Below, in pieces: positions 25,997 through 34,787 of a DNA stretch of 64,000 nucleotides. The first letter of the stretch is position 1, and each line of letters starts with the position of its first letter. A program made the position numbers and the translations under genes. The notes under the pieces were generated by a model. That model saw only the letters and a list, made by a program, of their open reading frames with translations, was not told where the DNA came from and searched no databases. Source of the DNA: Streptomyces sp. A2-16 (lineage in GTDB: Bacteria > Actinomycetota > Actinomycetes > Streptomycetales > Streptomycetaceae); contig NZ_CP063808.1 of assembly GCF_018128905.1 (NCBI RefSeq), positions 5,146,001 to 5,210,000 on the forward strand, in the 5' to 3' direction.

Positions 25997-26907
25997 CCCT
26001 CACGCATTCCTCGGCCGGCTCTGTCCGGGGGCGCCCTCGCGGCACCTCCCGGCAGAGCCGGGCCGGCGTGGCTTTCGTCGCCGGCTACGTACTGTTGCTG
26101 ATCGCCTTCGGCGTCCTTCCGACCTGTTACGCCGTCTACTTCGCGTTCACGGACGCCGGAGGCACGTTCACCGGTTTCAGCAACTTCGTCACCACGGCAC
26201 AGGACTTCCGCTTCGTCGACTCGCTGGGCCACGTGGCCCTGTACCTGGCTTTCTGGCTCCTGTCGCTCGTGGTGTTCGTCGTGGTCCTGGCGCTGCTCCT
26301 GCACCGGCTGTCCTCCGGACCGCTCAGCCAGGCGCTGCGCTTCCTCTACTACATCCCCGGAGCGCTCGCCGGCGCCGCGAGCGTCCTGGTGTGGCTGTTC
26401 ATGCTCGACCCGACGGTGAGCCCGGTCAGTTCGCTGCTGGAGACACTGGGCTTCCACACCTTCGGCGAGGTCATCGCCCCCGGCAACCTGGCGATGCTGT
26501 TCACGATCATCGCGTTCTGGACCGGCGCGGGCGGCTGGATCGTCGTCATGTACGGCGCGCTCAACAACATTCCCAAGGACGTCATGGAAGCCGCGCGCAT
26601 CGACGGTGCGAACGGCTGGCAGACCGCCTGGCGAGTGCAGATCCCCATGCTCCGCAAGTGGATCGTGTACATGGTGATCCTGGCCTTCGCGGGCGGCGCG
26701 CAACTCTTCGTCGAACCGCAGCTGCTCTCCCTCGCCAGCACGGGCGTGGCCGGCCGCGACTACTCGCTCAACCAGCTGACGTACGACTTCGCCTTCCAGA
26801 TGAACAACATCAACGGCGCCGCCGCGGTCTCCGTGGAGCTCCTGGTCGTCAGCGTGTCGGTCGCCGGTGTCTTCGTCGCACGGTCGGGGTTCTTCGATGC
26901 CGACTGA
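25993..26907 (+). CDS. CUT1 sugar ABC transporter, permease 1
   Basis: A 304-residue membrane protein from GTG 25993, overlapping the binding-protein stop (GTGA). It has about six membrane segments, and the EAA loop reads DVMEAARIDGANGWQTAWRVQIPML. It partners the next gene in the channel. Strict translational coupling supports one operon from 24632 onward. Confidence 0.87.
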   Translation: MTLTHSSAGSVRGRPRGTSRQSRAGVAFVAGYVLLLIAFGVLPTCYAVYFAFTDAGGTFTGFSNFVTTAQDFRFVDSLGHVALYLAFWLLSLVVFVVVLALLLHRLSSGPLSQALRFLYYIPGALAGAASVLVWLFMLDPTVSPVSSLLETLGFHTFGEVIAPGNLAMLFTIIAFWTGAGGWIVVMYGALNNIPKDVMEAARIDGANGWQTAWRVQIPMLRKWIVYMVILAFAGGAQLFVEPQLLSLASTGVAGRDYSLNQLTYDFAFQMNNINGAAAVSVELLVVSVSVAGVFVARSGFFDAD

Positions 26908-26959
26908 GACCCGACCCACTGCACCTGCCACCGCCCGCACGGAACGGGAGGCGAACAGC

Positions 26960-27868
26960 ATGAGCCGAAGCCGCCACGGGGACCCGCGGCAGCGCGCCCG
27001 GCGCCCGGGGCACATGACGTCCCGGCTGCTGGCGGGCTCGGTGCTCGCCGTGTTCGTGGTGTTCTTCGTGCTGCCGGTGCTGTGGCTGCTGCTCGCGGCC
27101 ACCAAGACCGACCAGCAGCTGGTCCACGACAACCCCCTGTCCTTCGGCTCCTGGCACGCGCTGAAAGCCAACTGGCACGCGCTCACCGCGTTCCAGGACA
27201 ACGCCATCCTGGTGTGGCTGGGGAACTCCGCCGTCTACGCATCGATCTCCCTGGTCATCACGCTCTGCCTGGCCATCCCGGCCGGATACGCGCTGGCGAT
27301 GACCGAGTTCCGCGGCCGGCACACGCTCCTGATCGCGACCCTCGTCGTGATGCTGATGCCGAACGCCACGCTGGTGGTCCCGCTGTTCCTGGAGATCAAC
27401 GCGGTACATCTGATCGGCACCATGTGGTCGATCATCCTGCCGTACTCGTTCTACCCGTTCGGGGTGTACCTGACGTACATCTACTTCACCACCGCCGTGC
27501 CCAAGGACCTCCTGGCGGCGGCGCGGATCGACGGCTGCTCCGAGTTCGGCGTCTTCCGCCATGTGGCCCTTCCGCTGGCGACACCCGTCATCGCACTGGT
27601 CGGGTTCTTCAGCTTCGTCGCCAACTGGACGAACTACTTCCTGCCGTACGTGATGCTCCCCGAGAGCGACCAGATGCCGATCCAGGTGGGCGTCGGCAGT
27701 CTTCTCAGCAATGTGCCGTCGTTCAACCCGACCGTCGGCGCCCTCGCCATCCAACGCCCGCAATTGGCCTTGGCGACGCTGGTTGCCATCACACCCGTCC
27801 TCGTCGTGTTCCTGTTCGCCCAGCGCTTCCTGGTCAGCGGAATGCTCGCCGGCGCCACCAAGGAGTGA
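26960..27868 (+). CDS. CUT1 sugar ABC transporter, permease 2
   Basis: A 302-residue membrane protein. ATG 26960 is preferred because GGGAGG precedes it by 8 bases; an in-frame ATG at 26897 overlapping the previous gene has no ribosome site. The EAA loop is DLLAAARIDGCSEFGVFRHVALPL. It completes the importer; the ATPase is not encoded here and is presumably shared. Confidence 0.87.
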   Translation: MSRSRHGDPRQRARRPGHMTSRLLAGSVLAVFVVFFVLPVLWLLLAATKTDQQLVHDNPLSFGSWHALKANWHALTAFQDNAILVWLGNSAVYASISLVITLCLAIPAGYALAMTEFRGRHTLLIATLVVMLMPNATLVVPLFLEINAVHLIGTMWSIILPYSFYPFGVYLTYIYFTTAVPKDLLAAARIDGCSEFGVFRHVALPLATPVIALVGFFSFVANWTNYFLPYVMLPESDQMPIQVGVGSLLSNVPSFNPTVGALAIQRPQLALATLVAITPVLVVFLFAQRFLVSGMLAGATKE

Positions 27869-27876
27869 CAGCTCTC

Positions 27877-29901
27877 ATGCCTTTCAGCCCCCACCCCGAC
27901 GCCTCCGGCGACTCCCCGGCCGCCGACCTGGCCGCCGCCCCCGTACCCACCCCCGATGTCCGAGCCACGGTCCCGTTGCTCGAACCACCCGGCTGGGCCG
28001 TCGCCCAGCGCGCCCTGTTCGACCTGCTCGACCACGCCTGGCGTCGCTTCGAGCGCGATTTCACCGGCCCCGACGGACGGCTCACCTACAACGACCGGCT
28101 CACCAGCCGCGACGGTGTCGACGACTTCTACGAGGTCTTCTTCAACTGGCCCCAGCTCTACCTCCTCGGCGGCGCCGACGACCTCCTGCCCGCCAGCGAG
28201 AGGCACTGGGAGGGCGTCACCAAGCAGCTGACCGAACTGGACATGCTGCACGACGAGTACGAGCGCGGCTACGACTGGTTCCACCAGGGCGAGAGCCTGC
28301 TGCTGCTCTACTTCCTGTGCATGGCCGCACCCGACCGCTGGGCCGAACGCGCCCTGCGTTTCGCCGAGTTGTACGTCGACCCCGCCAAGGGCAACTACGA
28401 CCCCGAGCACCGCATCATCACCCGCCCGCACAACGGCAGCGACCCCGAGCGCACCGGTCTGTTCGACGGCGACGTCTACCCATGGCTGCTCAAGGAGGCG
28501 GAGACCTACGGCTACCCGCTCGACTGGCTGCCCGAAGCCGCGGACGGCCCTTTCCCCCTGTCGGCGGATCCGCGCCTCGGCGACCAGATGCGGGACCGGA
28601 TGGGCGTCGGCGACACCGCGCTCAACCTCGCCGCGGCCGGACTGGTCCTCAACGCCTGGATCCTGTCCGGCGACGAGCGCTACCGGGACTGGATCGTCGA
28701 GTACGTGGGCGCCTGGCGCGAGCGCACCCGGGAACAGGGCGGTCTGATCCCGGACAACGTCGGCCCGGACGGTGTCGTCGGCAGCCTGCTGGAGGGCCGC
28801 TGGTACGGCGGCCACTACGGCTGGTCCTGGCCGCACGGCTGGCACAGCCTCGGACACGCGGCTTTCGTGGGCGCGCTCGCGGCGGCGACGGTCACCGGGG
28901 ACGACGACTACCTCTCCATGGTCGCGACCTCGCTCGACGCCCTCATCGACCGCGGCAAGGTCATGCCCCACACCGAGTCCGACTCGAGCCTGCCCTCAAA
29001 GTGGGCGGTGGAGCTCGGCCCGGACCGTGACACGCCCACGCTCCACCTGCCGTTCCGCCACAACGACTCGGGCTGGTTCGACTACAACCCGTCCACGCCC
29101 CCCGTGCCGGTGGCCCTGTGGCACCACACCTCCTCGGACGCCGACCGCGCCCGCCTCGAGCGGCTGCGCGAGGCCGACGGCATCGACTGGTGCACCGTGC
29201 GCCCGTTCCGCGCGAAGGAGGAGTCCGGTCACGAGAAGGCGTGGTTCGCGTTCCTCGCCGGCGACGACCCCGGTTATCCGGAGCGGATCCTCGCGGCCGC
29301 CCAGGCCCAGGTCCGGCACCGGCTGCGGCGCATCGACCGCTACCGCGACCTGGACGTGCCCGAGGCCGACATCCACGTGTGGCAGCAGTGCAACCCGGTG
29401 GCCACCGAGGCCCTGGTACAGCTGACCTGGGGCGGCCCTCAGGTGATGTACCAGGGCGGTCTGCAGCAGGCGAGGCTGCGCTACCACGACGCCGACGCGC
29501 GCCGGGCGGGGCTGCCCGCGGACGTCGCTGCCCTGGTCACCTCCATCGACCCCGAGGCGACCACCGTCGAGCTGGTCAACCTGGCCCCCGAGACGGACCG
29601 CACGGTGATCGTCCAGGCGGGCGCGTTCGCCGAGCACACCATCATCGGCGTCCGGTACACGACCTGCACGGACGACGGCTGGATCGGGGACATGTACGAC
29701 TACGGCCACACCGAGCCGGTGGTCTCGGAGGCCGAAGTTCCCTGCGAGAGTCCGTACCTGACGGTCCGTCTGCCCGCCTCCACGCGCATCCGGCTCACCC
29801 TGCGGCTCGGGCTGCGCACCCGCACGCCCAGCTACCGCACCCCGTTCGACACGGCGGCCGGCGGGTCGCACTCCACCGACACGACAGGGGAATCGGCGTG
29901 A
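27877..29901 (+). CDS. Unrecognised 674-residue protein of the L-sugar operon, possibly a cytoplasmic glycoside hydrolase or lyase
   Basis: ATG 27877 follows AAGGAG. There is no signal peptide or membrane segment. I do not recognise the family. The sequence is rich in aromatic and acidic residues and helical stretches (YEVFFNWPQLYLLGGADDLL, WFHQGESLLLLYFLCMAAPD, HYGWSWPHGWHSLGHAAFVGAL, RHNDSGWFDYNPSTPPVP), as in (alpha/alpha)6-barrel enzymes, followed by a C-terminal beta-rich tail of about 150 residues. The gene lies between the transporter and the mutarotase and overlaps the latter by GTGA. Cleavage of the imported glycoside to free L-sugar is therefore a reasonable inference. Asp/Glu/His residues in the conserved-looking blocks above would be the catalytic candidates. 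Confidence 0.7.
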   Translation: MPFSPHPDASGDSPAADLAAAPVPTPDVRATVPLLEPPGWAVAQRALFDLLDHAWRRFERDFTGPDGRLTYNDRLTSRDGVDDFYEVFFNWPQLYLLGGADDLLPASERHWEGVTKQLTELDMLHDEYERGYDWFHQGESLLLLYFLCMAAPDRWAERALRFAELYVDPAKGNYDPEHRIITRPHNGSDPERTGLFDGDVYPWLLKEAETYGYPLDWLPEAADGPFPLSADPRLGDQMRDRMGVGDTALNLAAAGLVLNAWILSGDERYRDWIVEYVGAWRERTREQGGLIPDNVGPDGVVGSLLEGRWYGGHYGWSWPHGWHSLGHAAFVGALAAATVTGDDDYLSMVATSLDALIDRGKVMPHTESDSSLPSKWAVELGPDRDTPTLHLPFRHNDSGWFDYNPSTPPVPVALWHHTSSDADRARLERLREADGIDWCTVRPFRAKEESGHEKAWFAFLAGDDPGYPERILAAAQAQVRHRLRRIDRYRDLDVPEADIHVWQQCNPVATEALVQLTWGGPQVMYQGGLQQARLRYHDADARRAGLPADVAALVTSIDPEATTVELVNLAPETDRTVIVQAGAFAEHTIIGVRYTTCTDDGWIGDMYDYGHTEPVVSEAEVPCESPYLTVRLPASTRIRLTLRLGLRTRTPSYRTPFDTAAGGSHSTDTTGESA

Positions 29902-30245
29902 AGCGCATCGCCCAGACCATCAGGCTCCGCCCCGAGCACCGCGAGGAGTACCTCCGGCTCCACTCCGCCGTGTGGCCCGGCGTCGAAGCCGCCCTGCACC
30001 GGGCGAACATCCGCAACTACAGCATCTTCCTCCACGGTGACGTGCTGTTCGCCTACATGGAGTACCACGGCGAGGACTTCGAGGCCGACATGGCGTCCAT
30101 CGAGGCCGACCCCGAGACCCAGCGCTGGTGGAAGCTCACCGACCCGTGCCAGGAACCCTGGCCGGACCGGGGCGAAGACCGCCAGTGGAGCGACCTCCCG
30201 GAGATCTGGCACCTGAGCCCGCCCGGCGACGACACCACCGCCTGA
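29898..30245 (+). CDS. rhaM: L-rhamnose/L-fucose-type mutarotase
   Basis: A 115-residue protein from GTG 29898, overlapping the previous stop. It matches the L-rhamnose mutarotase (DUF718) family of ~105 residues: RIAQTIRLRPEHREEYLRLH, VWPGVEAALHRANIRNYSIF, then DVLFAYMEYHGEDF and WWKLTDPCQEPW. The enzyme interconverts alpha and beta anomers of a 6-carbon L-sugar so that the dehydrogenase receives the right form. In this operon the sugar may be L-galactose, L-fucose or L-rhamnose; the sequence does not decide. The symbol is used for the family, not for proven rhamnose use. Confidence 0.87.
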   Translation: MKRIAQTIRLRPEHREEYLRLHSAVWPGVEAALHRANIRNYSIFLHGDVLFAYMEYHGEDFEADMASIEADPETQRWWKLTDPCQEPWPDRGEDRQWSDLPEIWHLSPPGDDTTA

Positions 30246-30282
30246 CCCGGCCCGCACCAGCCGACCCGACTTGGATCACCCC

Positions 30283-31188
30283 GTGAACACATCCGTGCTC
30301 GTCGACGCCCACCACCACCTGTGGGACCTCGCGCACCGCCCGCAACCCTGGCTCGACGACCCCGACGTGGCGTCGATCCGCCGCACCTTCACCCCGGACG
30401 ACCTGCGCGCTACCGCCACCCACCCCATCGCGGGCCGGCGGCTGCGCGGCACGGTGGTCGTCCAGTGCGTCGCGGAGGTCGCCGAGACCGAGGACCTGCT
30501 CGCGCTCGCCGAGCGGGAGCCGCTGATCCAAGCTGTGGTCGGCTGGGCAGACCTCACGTCACCGGAGATCGGTGACGTGCTCGACCAGCTGCTCGCCGGG
30601 CCGGGCGGCGGCCACCTGCGCTCCCTGCGCCACCTCGTCCAGGGCGAGACGGACCCGAACTGGCTGCAACGCCCCGACGTGGAACGCGGGTTGCGGGCGG
30701 CCCGGGAGCGCGGACTGCGCTACGACGTGCTCGTGCGCGCCCACCAGCTCGACCAGGCGATCCGGCTCGCGGAACGCTTCCCCGACCTGCCTCAGGTGCT
30801 CGACCACGCGGGCAAGCCGGACATCACCCGACAGGACTTCGCGGACTGGGAACACCGGATGCGGCAGTTGGCCGCGCATCCGCATGTGGTGTGCAAGGTC
30901 TCGGGGCTGATCACGGAGGCCGACCACTCTCGCTGGACCACCGCCGACATCAGGCCCGTCTGGGACGTACTGGCCTCCGCCTTCGGCCCCCAGCGGCTGA
31001 TGTTCGGCTCGGACTGGCCGGTCGCCAACCTGGCGGGGGGCTGGAACCGGTGGGCCACCACCGTGGACGAACTGCTCACCGGCTGGAGCGAGAGCGACAT
31101 CGAGGCGCTCCTCGCCGGGACCGCCACCGCGTTCTACGGCCTTGCGCCGGTCGCCGGAGAGGGAGACGCAACGGCCCGAACGAGCTGA
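30283..31188 (+). CDS. COG3618 amidohydrolase, sugar-lactone lactonase
   Basis: A 301-residue amidohydrolase-2 family protein. GTG 30283 places VDAHHHLWD (metal-binding H-x-H) near the start; TTG 30271 is an alternative. Further barrel motifs are FGSDWPV (metal Asp), LDHAGKP and CKVSGL. Characterised COG3618 members include L-fucono-lactonase and the L-galactono-lactonase of Bacteroides. It should open the lactone made by the aldose dehydrogenase encoded at 34788. A paralogue is found in the fucose operon at 50696. Confidence 0.85.
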   Translation: MNTSVLVDAHHHLWDLAHRPQPWLDDPDVASIRRTFTPDDLRATATHPIAGRRLRGTVVVQCVAEVAETEDLLALAEREPLIQAVVGWADLTSPEIGDVLDQLLAGPGGGHLRSLRHLVQGETDPNWLQRPDVERGLRAARERGLRYDVLVRAHQLDQAIRLAERFPDLPQVLDHAGKPDITRQDFADWEHRMRQLAAHPHVVCKVSGLITEADHSRWTTADIRPVWDVLASAFGPQRLMFGSDWPVANLAGGWNRWATTVDELLTGWSESDIEALLAGTATAFYGLAPVAGEGDATARTS

Positions 31189-31291
31189 ACACACCCCACC
31201 GAACATCGCGCCGAACCCGCGCAGCACACATCACCACGGATGCCGAGTCCTCGGCATCCGCCTCCGGTCTGCGCCGAAGGGACCCTGCCCC

Positions 31292-32335
31292 GTGACACTC
31301 GCGACTCGTTATCTGTCCGCCCGCACCCTCGACACCGCACCCGTCACCAGCACACCGCCGGGCCCCGGCGAGGTGGAGCTGGCCCCCGCCTACGTCGGTA
31401 TCTGCGGCACCGACCTGCACATCTTCCACGGAGACATGGACACGCGGGTCGCGGCGCCCGCCGTCCTCGGGCACGAGATGGCCGGCCGTGTCGTCCGAGT
31501 TGGCCCCGACGTCGAGGACTGGGCACCCGGTGACGCGGTCACCGTGATGCCGCTGCGCTGGGACGACACCTGCCCGGCCTGCCGCAACGGCCACCAGCAC
31601 ATCTGCCAGCACCTCGACTTCATCGGCATCGACTCCCCCGGCGCCATGCAGCAGCGCTGGACCGTGCCCGCCTCCACTCTCATACAGCTGCCCGACTCCC
31701 TCCCCCTGGACCGGGCCGCCCTCGTCGAGCCCACCGCGGTCGCCGTGCACGACGTCGGCCGGGCCCAAGTACGCGACGGCGAGCGGGTCGTCGTGGTCGG
31801 CGGCGGCCCGGTCGGCGTCCTGATCGCGCTGGTGGCCCGGGCCGCCGGAGGGGACGTCCGGGTGGTGGAACTGAGCGCCCACCGGCGGCTGCTCGCCGAG
31901 GAGTTGGGGCTGACCGTGTGGGATCCGGCCGCCGACGACCTGGCCGAGCTGGTCGGGCAGTGGACCGGCGACGCGGGGGCGGACGTCGCCTTCGAGGTGT
32001 CCGGCGCCGCGGGAGGCGTGGACACCGCGGTCGAGGTGCTCGGCGTGCGCGGCCGGCTGTGCCTGGTCGCGATCCACTCCCGGCCCCGCGAGGTGAACCT
32101 GCACCGCTTCTTCTGGCGTGAACTCACCCTCGTCGGGGCCCGGTTGTACGACCGCTCCGACTTCGAGAAGGCGGTGGCGCTGGTCGCCGACGGCACGATC
32201 CCGGCCGACCGGCTGATCAGCAAAATCGTGCCGCTCACCCAGGCTCCGGCCGCGTTCGAGGCGCTGGAGGGCGGCGGAAACGTGATGAAGATCCTGGTGG
32301 ACTGCACCGACGAGGCCCAGGAGGCCGCCGTATGA
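31292..32335 (+). CDS. Zinc-dependent medium-chain dehydrogenase, L-galactonate-5-dehydrogenase-like
   Basis: A 347-residue MDR enzyme from GTG 31292 with GAAGGGA upstream. Catalytic zinc ligands appear as GICGTDLH and GHEMAG, and the NAD-binding turn as VVVVGGGPVGVL. The structural-zinc lobe reads DDTCPACRNGHQHIC, in which the first of the usual four Cys is replaced by Asp. It overlaps the following SDR gene (ATGA). In L-galactose catabolism such an enzyme oxidises L-galactonate at C5 to D-tagaturonate, and a lactonase just upstream fits this. Other polyols or aldonates are possible. Confidence 0.82.
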   Translation: MTLATRYLSARTLDTAPVTSTPPGPGEVELAPAYVGICGTDLHIFHGDMDTRVAAPAVLGHEMAGRVVRVGPDVEDWAPGDAVTVMPLRWDDTCPACRNGHQHICQHLDFIGIDSPGAMQQRWTVPASTLIQLPDSLPLDRAALVEPTAVAVHDVGRAQVRDGERVVVVGGGPVGVLIALVARAAGGDVRVVELSAHRRLLAEELGLTVWDPAADDLAELVGQWTGDAGADVAFEVSGAAGGVDTAVEVLGVRGRLCLVAIHSRPREVNLHRFFWRELTLVGARLYDRSDFEKAVALVADGTIPADRLISKIVPLTQAPAAFEALEGGGNVMKILVDCTDEAQEAAV

Positions 32336-33093
32336 ACGCCTTCGACCTCACCGGACGGCTCGCCGTCGTCACCGGCGCCCGGCGCGGGATAGGCCGGGCC
32401 ATGGCCCGCGCGCTCGCCGAGGCCGGCGCGGACGTCATCGGGGTGAGCGCCTCGCTGGAGGAGTCCGGCAGCGCGGTGGAGAAGGACGTCACCGCCGCGG
32501 GGCGCAGCTTCGAGGCGATCCGAGCCGACTTCGCCGACCCCGAGGCCGTCCGGGAACTGGGCGCGGACCTGGCGGGCCGGAAGCGTCAGGTGGACATCCT
32601 GGTCAACAACGCGGGCACGATCCGCCGGGCGCCCGCAGCCGAACACACCGATGCCGACTGGGACTTGGTGCTCCAGGTCAATCTCAGCGCCCAGTTCGCG
32701 CTGGCCCGCGCGGTCGGCGCGTCGATGGTGGCGCGCGGCCGGGGGAAGGTCATCTTCACGGCTTCCCTCCTGAGCTTCCAGGGCGGCATCACCGTCCCCG
32801 GCTACACCGCGGCCAAGCACGGCGTCGCCGGTCTCACAAAGGCACTGGCGAACGAGTGGGCGCCGCACGGCGTCAACGTCAACGCCATCGCGCCGGGCTA
32901 CATCGCCACCGACAACACCCAGGCACTCCAGGACGACCCGGCGCGCAGCAGGGCGATTCTGGACCGCATCCCGGCCGCGCGGTGGGGCAGCGCCGAGGAC
33001 CTCGCGGGCGCCACCGTCTTCCTGGCCTCGGACGCGGCGGCGTACGTGCACGGCACCGTCCTCCCGGTCGACGGCGGATGGCTGGGCCGATGA
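32332..33093 (+). CDS. SDR-family oxidoreductase, KduD-like
   Basis: A 253-residue classical SDR: cofactor motif TGARRGIGRAM, NNAGTIRR, catalytic Ser in TASLLSF and YTAAKHG. Overall it resembles 2-deoxy-D-gluconate 3-dehydrogenase/KduD proteins. The start ATG overlaps the preceding stop, and its stop overlaps the aldolase start. Placed between the aldonate dehydrogenase and KDPG aldolase, it could reduce the keto-acid intermediate (for example tagaturonate) or interconvert ketodeoxy acids. Confidence 0.83.
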   Translation: MNAFDLTGRLAVVTGARRGIGRAMARALAEAGADVIGVSASLEESGSAVEKDVTAAGRSFEAIRADFADPEAVRELGADLAGRKRQVDILVNNAGTIRRAPAAEHTDADWDLVLQVNLSAQFALARAVGASMVARGRGKVIFTASLLSFQGGITVPGYTAAKHGVAGLTKALANEWAPHGVNVNAIAPGYIATDNTQALQDDPARSRAILDRIPAARWGSAEDLAGATVFLASDAAAYVHGTVLPVDGGWLGR

Positions 33094-33719
33094 CCGCCGA
33101 CCTCACCCGCCTGCTCGCCGCAGCACGCATCGTGCCGGTCCTGACCGTGCCGGACCCCACCACGGCGGCCCCGCTGGCCCGCGCCCTGGCCGAGGGCGGT
33201 GCGCGCTGTGCGGAGGTCACCTTCCGCACCCCGGACGCCGAGCAGGTCGTGAAGGCGATGGCCGACCGGGGCGACCTGGTCGTGGGCGCCGGTACGGTGC
33301 TCACCGCCGAGCAGGCGGAGCGGGCCGTGGCGGCCGGGGCGCGCTTCGTCGTCTCCCCCGGCGTGGACCACGAAGTCATCTCCCGATGCAGGGAGTTGGG
33401 GGTCCCCGTGCTTCCCGGCGTCGCCACCTCGACGGAAGTGATGAGCGCCCTGCGGGTCGGCCTCGACACGGTCAAGCTGTTCCCCGCCGAGCCGCTCGGC
33501 GGTACGGCGATGCTCCGGGCGCTCGCGGCGCCCTTCCCCGGCGTGCGGTTCGTGCCGACCGGCGGGATCGACACCGCCGCCCTGCCCGGCTACCTCAACG
33601 AGCCTTCCGTACTGGCGGTGGGCGGCAGCTGGATGGCCGCCCCCGCTCTCCTCGCGAGCGGCGACTACGCGGAGATCCGCCGGCTGACCGCCGACGCGGT
33701 GGAGCGGAGCATGCCATGA
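33090..33719 (+). CDS. eda: 2-keto-3-deoxy-6-phosphogluconate (KDPG) aldolase family
   Basis: A 209-residue TIM-barrel aldolase of normal length. The Schiff-base lysine is K129 in VKLFPAE; the catalytic Glu is in CAEVTFRT, and phosphate-binding features include VPTGGID. ATG 33090 overlaps the SDR stop and the gene overlaps the kinase start. It splits KDPG (or the galacto isomer) into pyruvate and glyceraldehyde 3-phosphate, the last step of this branch. Confidence 0.88.
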   Translation: MTADLTRLLAAARIVPVLTVPDPTTAAPLARALAEGGARCAEVTFRTPDAEQVVKAMADRGDLVVGAGTVLTAEQAERAVAAGARFVVSPGVDHEVISRCRELGVPVLPGVATSTEVMSALRVGLDTVKLFPAEPLGGTAMLRALAAPFPGVRFVPTGGIDTAALPGYLNEPSVLAVGGSWMAAPALLASGDYAEIRRLTADAVERSMP

Positions 33720-34753
33720 CCGACGTGATCGCCCTCGGCGAGGTCATGCTGCGGTTCGACCCCGGTGAGGGCCGGATCCGCACCGCGCGCAGCTTCCAGG
33801 TGTGGGAGGGCGGCGGCGAGTACAACGTCGTACGCGGGCTGCGCCGCTGTTTCGGACTGCGCACCGCCGTGGTCACCGCGCTCGCGGACAACGCGGTCGG
33901 ACGCCTCGTCGAGGACCTGGTCCTCCAGGGCGGGGTCGACACCTCGATGATCTGCTGGATGCCCGACGACGGCATCGGCCGCAGCGCCCGCAACGGTCTC
34001 AACTTCGTCGAACGCGGCTACGGCATCCGCGGCGCGCTCGGTGTCAGCGACCGCGCCCACACCGCCGTCTCCCAACTCCGCAAGGGTGACGTGGACTGGG
34101 ACACGGTGTTCTCCGCCGGGGCACGCTGGTTCCACACCGGCGGCATCTTCGCGGGCCTGTCGGACACCACCGTCGACGTGGCCGACGAGGCCATGGCCGC
34201 CGCGCGGCGGCACGGTGTCACCGTCTCCTACGACCCCAACTACCGACCCAGCCTCTGGGCCGACCGCGGCGGACCGGAACGGGCCCGCGAGACCGACCTG
34301 CGCCTCGCCCGACACGCCGACGTCGTGGTGGGCGCCCTCGGCCTGGCCGGCGAGCATCCGGGCGCCGTGCGCTTCTCCGCCGACGAGGTGCCGGACGCCC
34401 TGGCCGCCGTGGCCGACCTGCTGCCCGGCGCCAAGGTGCTCGCGACAACCCTGCGCGAGGTGGCCTCGGCGGGCGTGAACGACTGGACCTCCGCGGCCTG
34501 GTCCGCCGAGACCGGTCACGTCACCGGCCCCGTCATGCCCGGCCTGCACGTCCTGGACCGCATCGGCTCAGGCGACGGCTTCGCCGCCGGACTGATCCAC
34601 GGTCTGCTCGCAGGTCACTCACTGGAACGTGCCCTCGCTTACGGCACGGCCCACGGTGCCCTGGTCATGACGACTCCCGGCGACGTCTCGATGGCCACCC
34701 TCGCCGAGGTCGAGGCACTCGTCGACGGCGGCTCGGCCCACGTCCGACGCTGA
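33716..34753 (+). CDS. kdgK: PfkB-family 2-keto-3-deoxygluconate kinase
   Basis: A 345-residue PfkB sugar kinase from ATG 33716, overlapping the aldolase stop. N-terminal signature ALGEVMLRFDPGEG; substrate loop GGEYNVVRGLRR; C-terminal catalytic motif DRIGSGDGFAAG with the general-base Asp. Beside KDPG aldolase it should phosphorylate 2-keto-3-deoxygluconate (or -galactonate). No dehydratase that would make this acid is visible in the same operon. Confidence 0.85.
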   Translation: MTDVIALGEVMLRFDPGEGRIRTARSFQVWEGGGEYNVVRGLRRCFGLRTAVVTALADNAVGRLVEDLVLQGGVDTSMICWMPDDGIGRSARNGLNFVERGYGIRGALGVSDRAHTAVSQLRKGDVDWDTVFSAGARWFHTGGIFAGLSDTTVDVADEAMAAARRHGVTVSYDPNYRPSLWADRGGPERARETDLRLARHADVVVGALGLAGEHPGAVRFSADEVPDALAAVADLLPGAKVLATTLREVASAGVNDWTSAAWSAETGHVTGPVMPGLHVLDRIGSGDGFAAGLIHGLLAGHSLERALAYGTAHGALVMTTPGDVSMATLAEVEALVDGGSAHVRR

Positions 34754-34787
34754 CCGGCGTCCCCACCCCTGTCCCCAGGAGCACATC

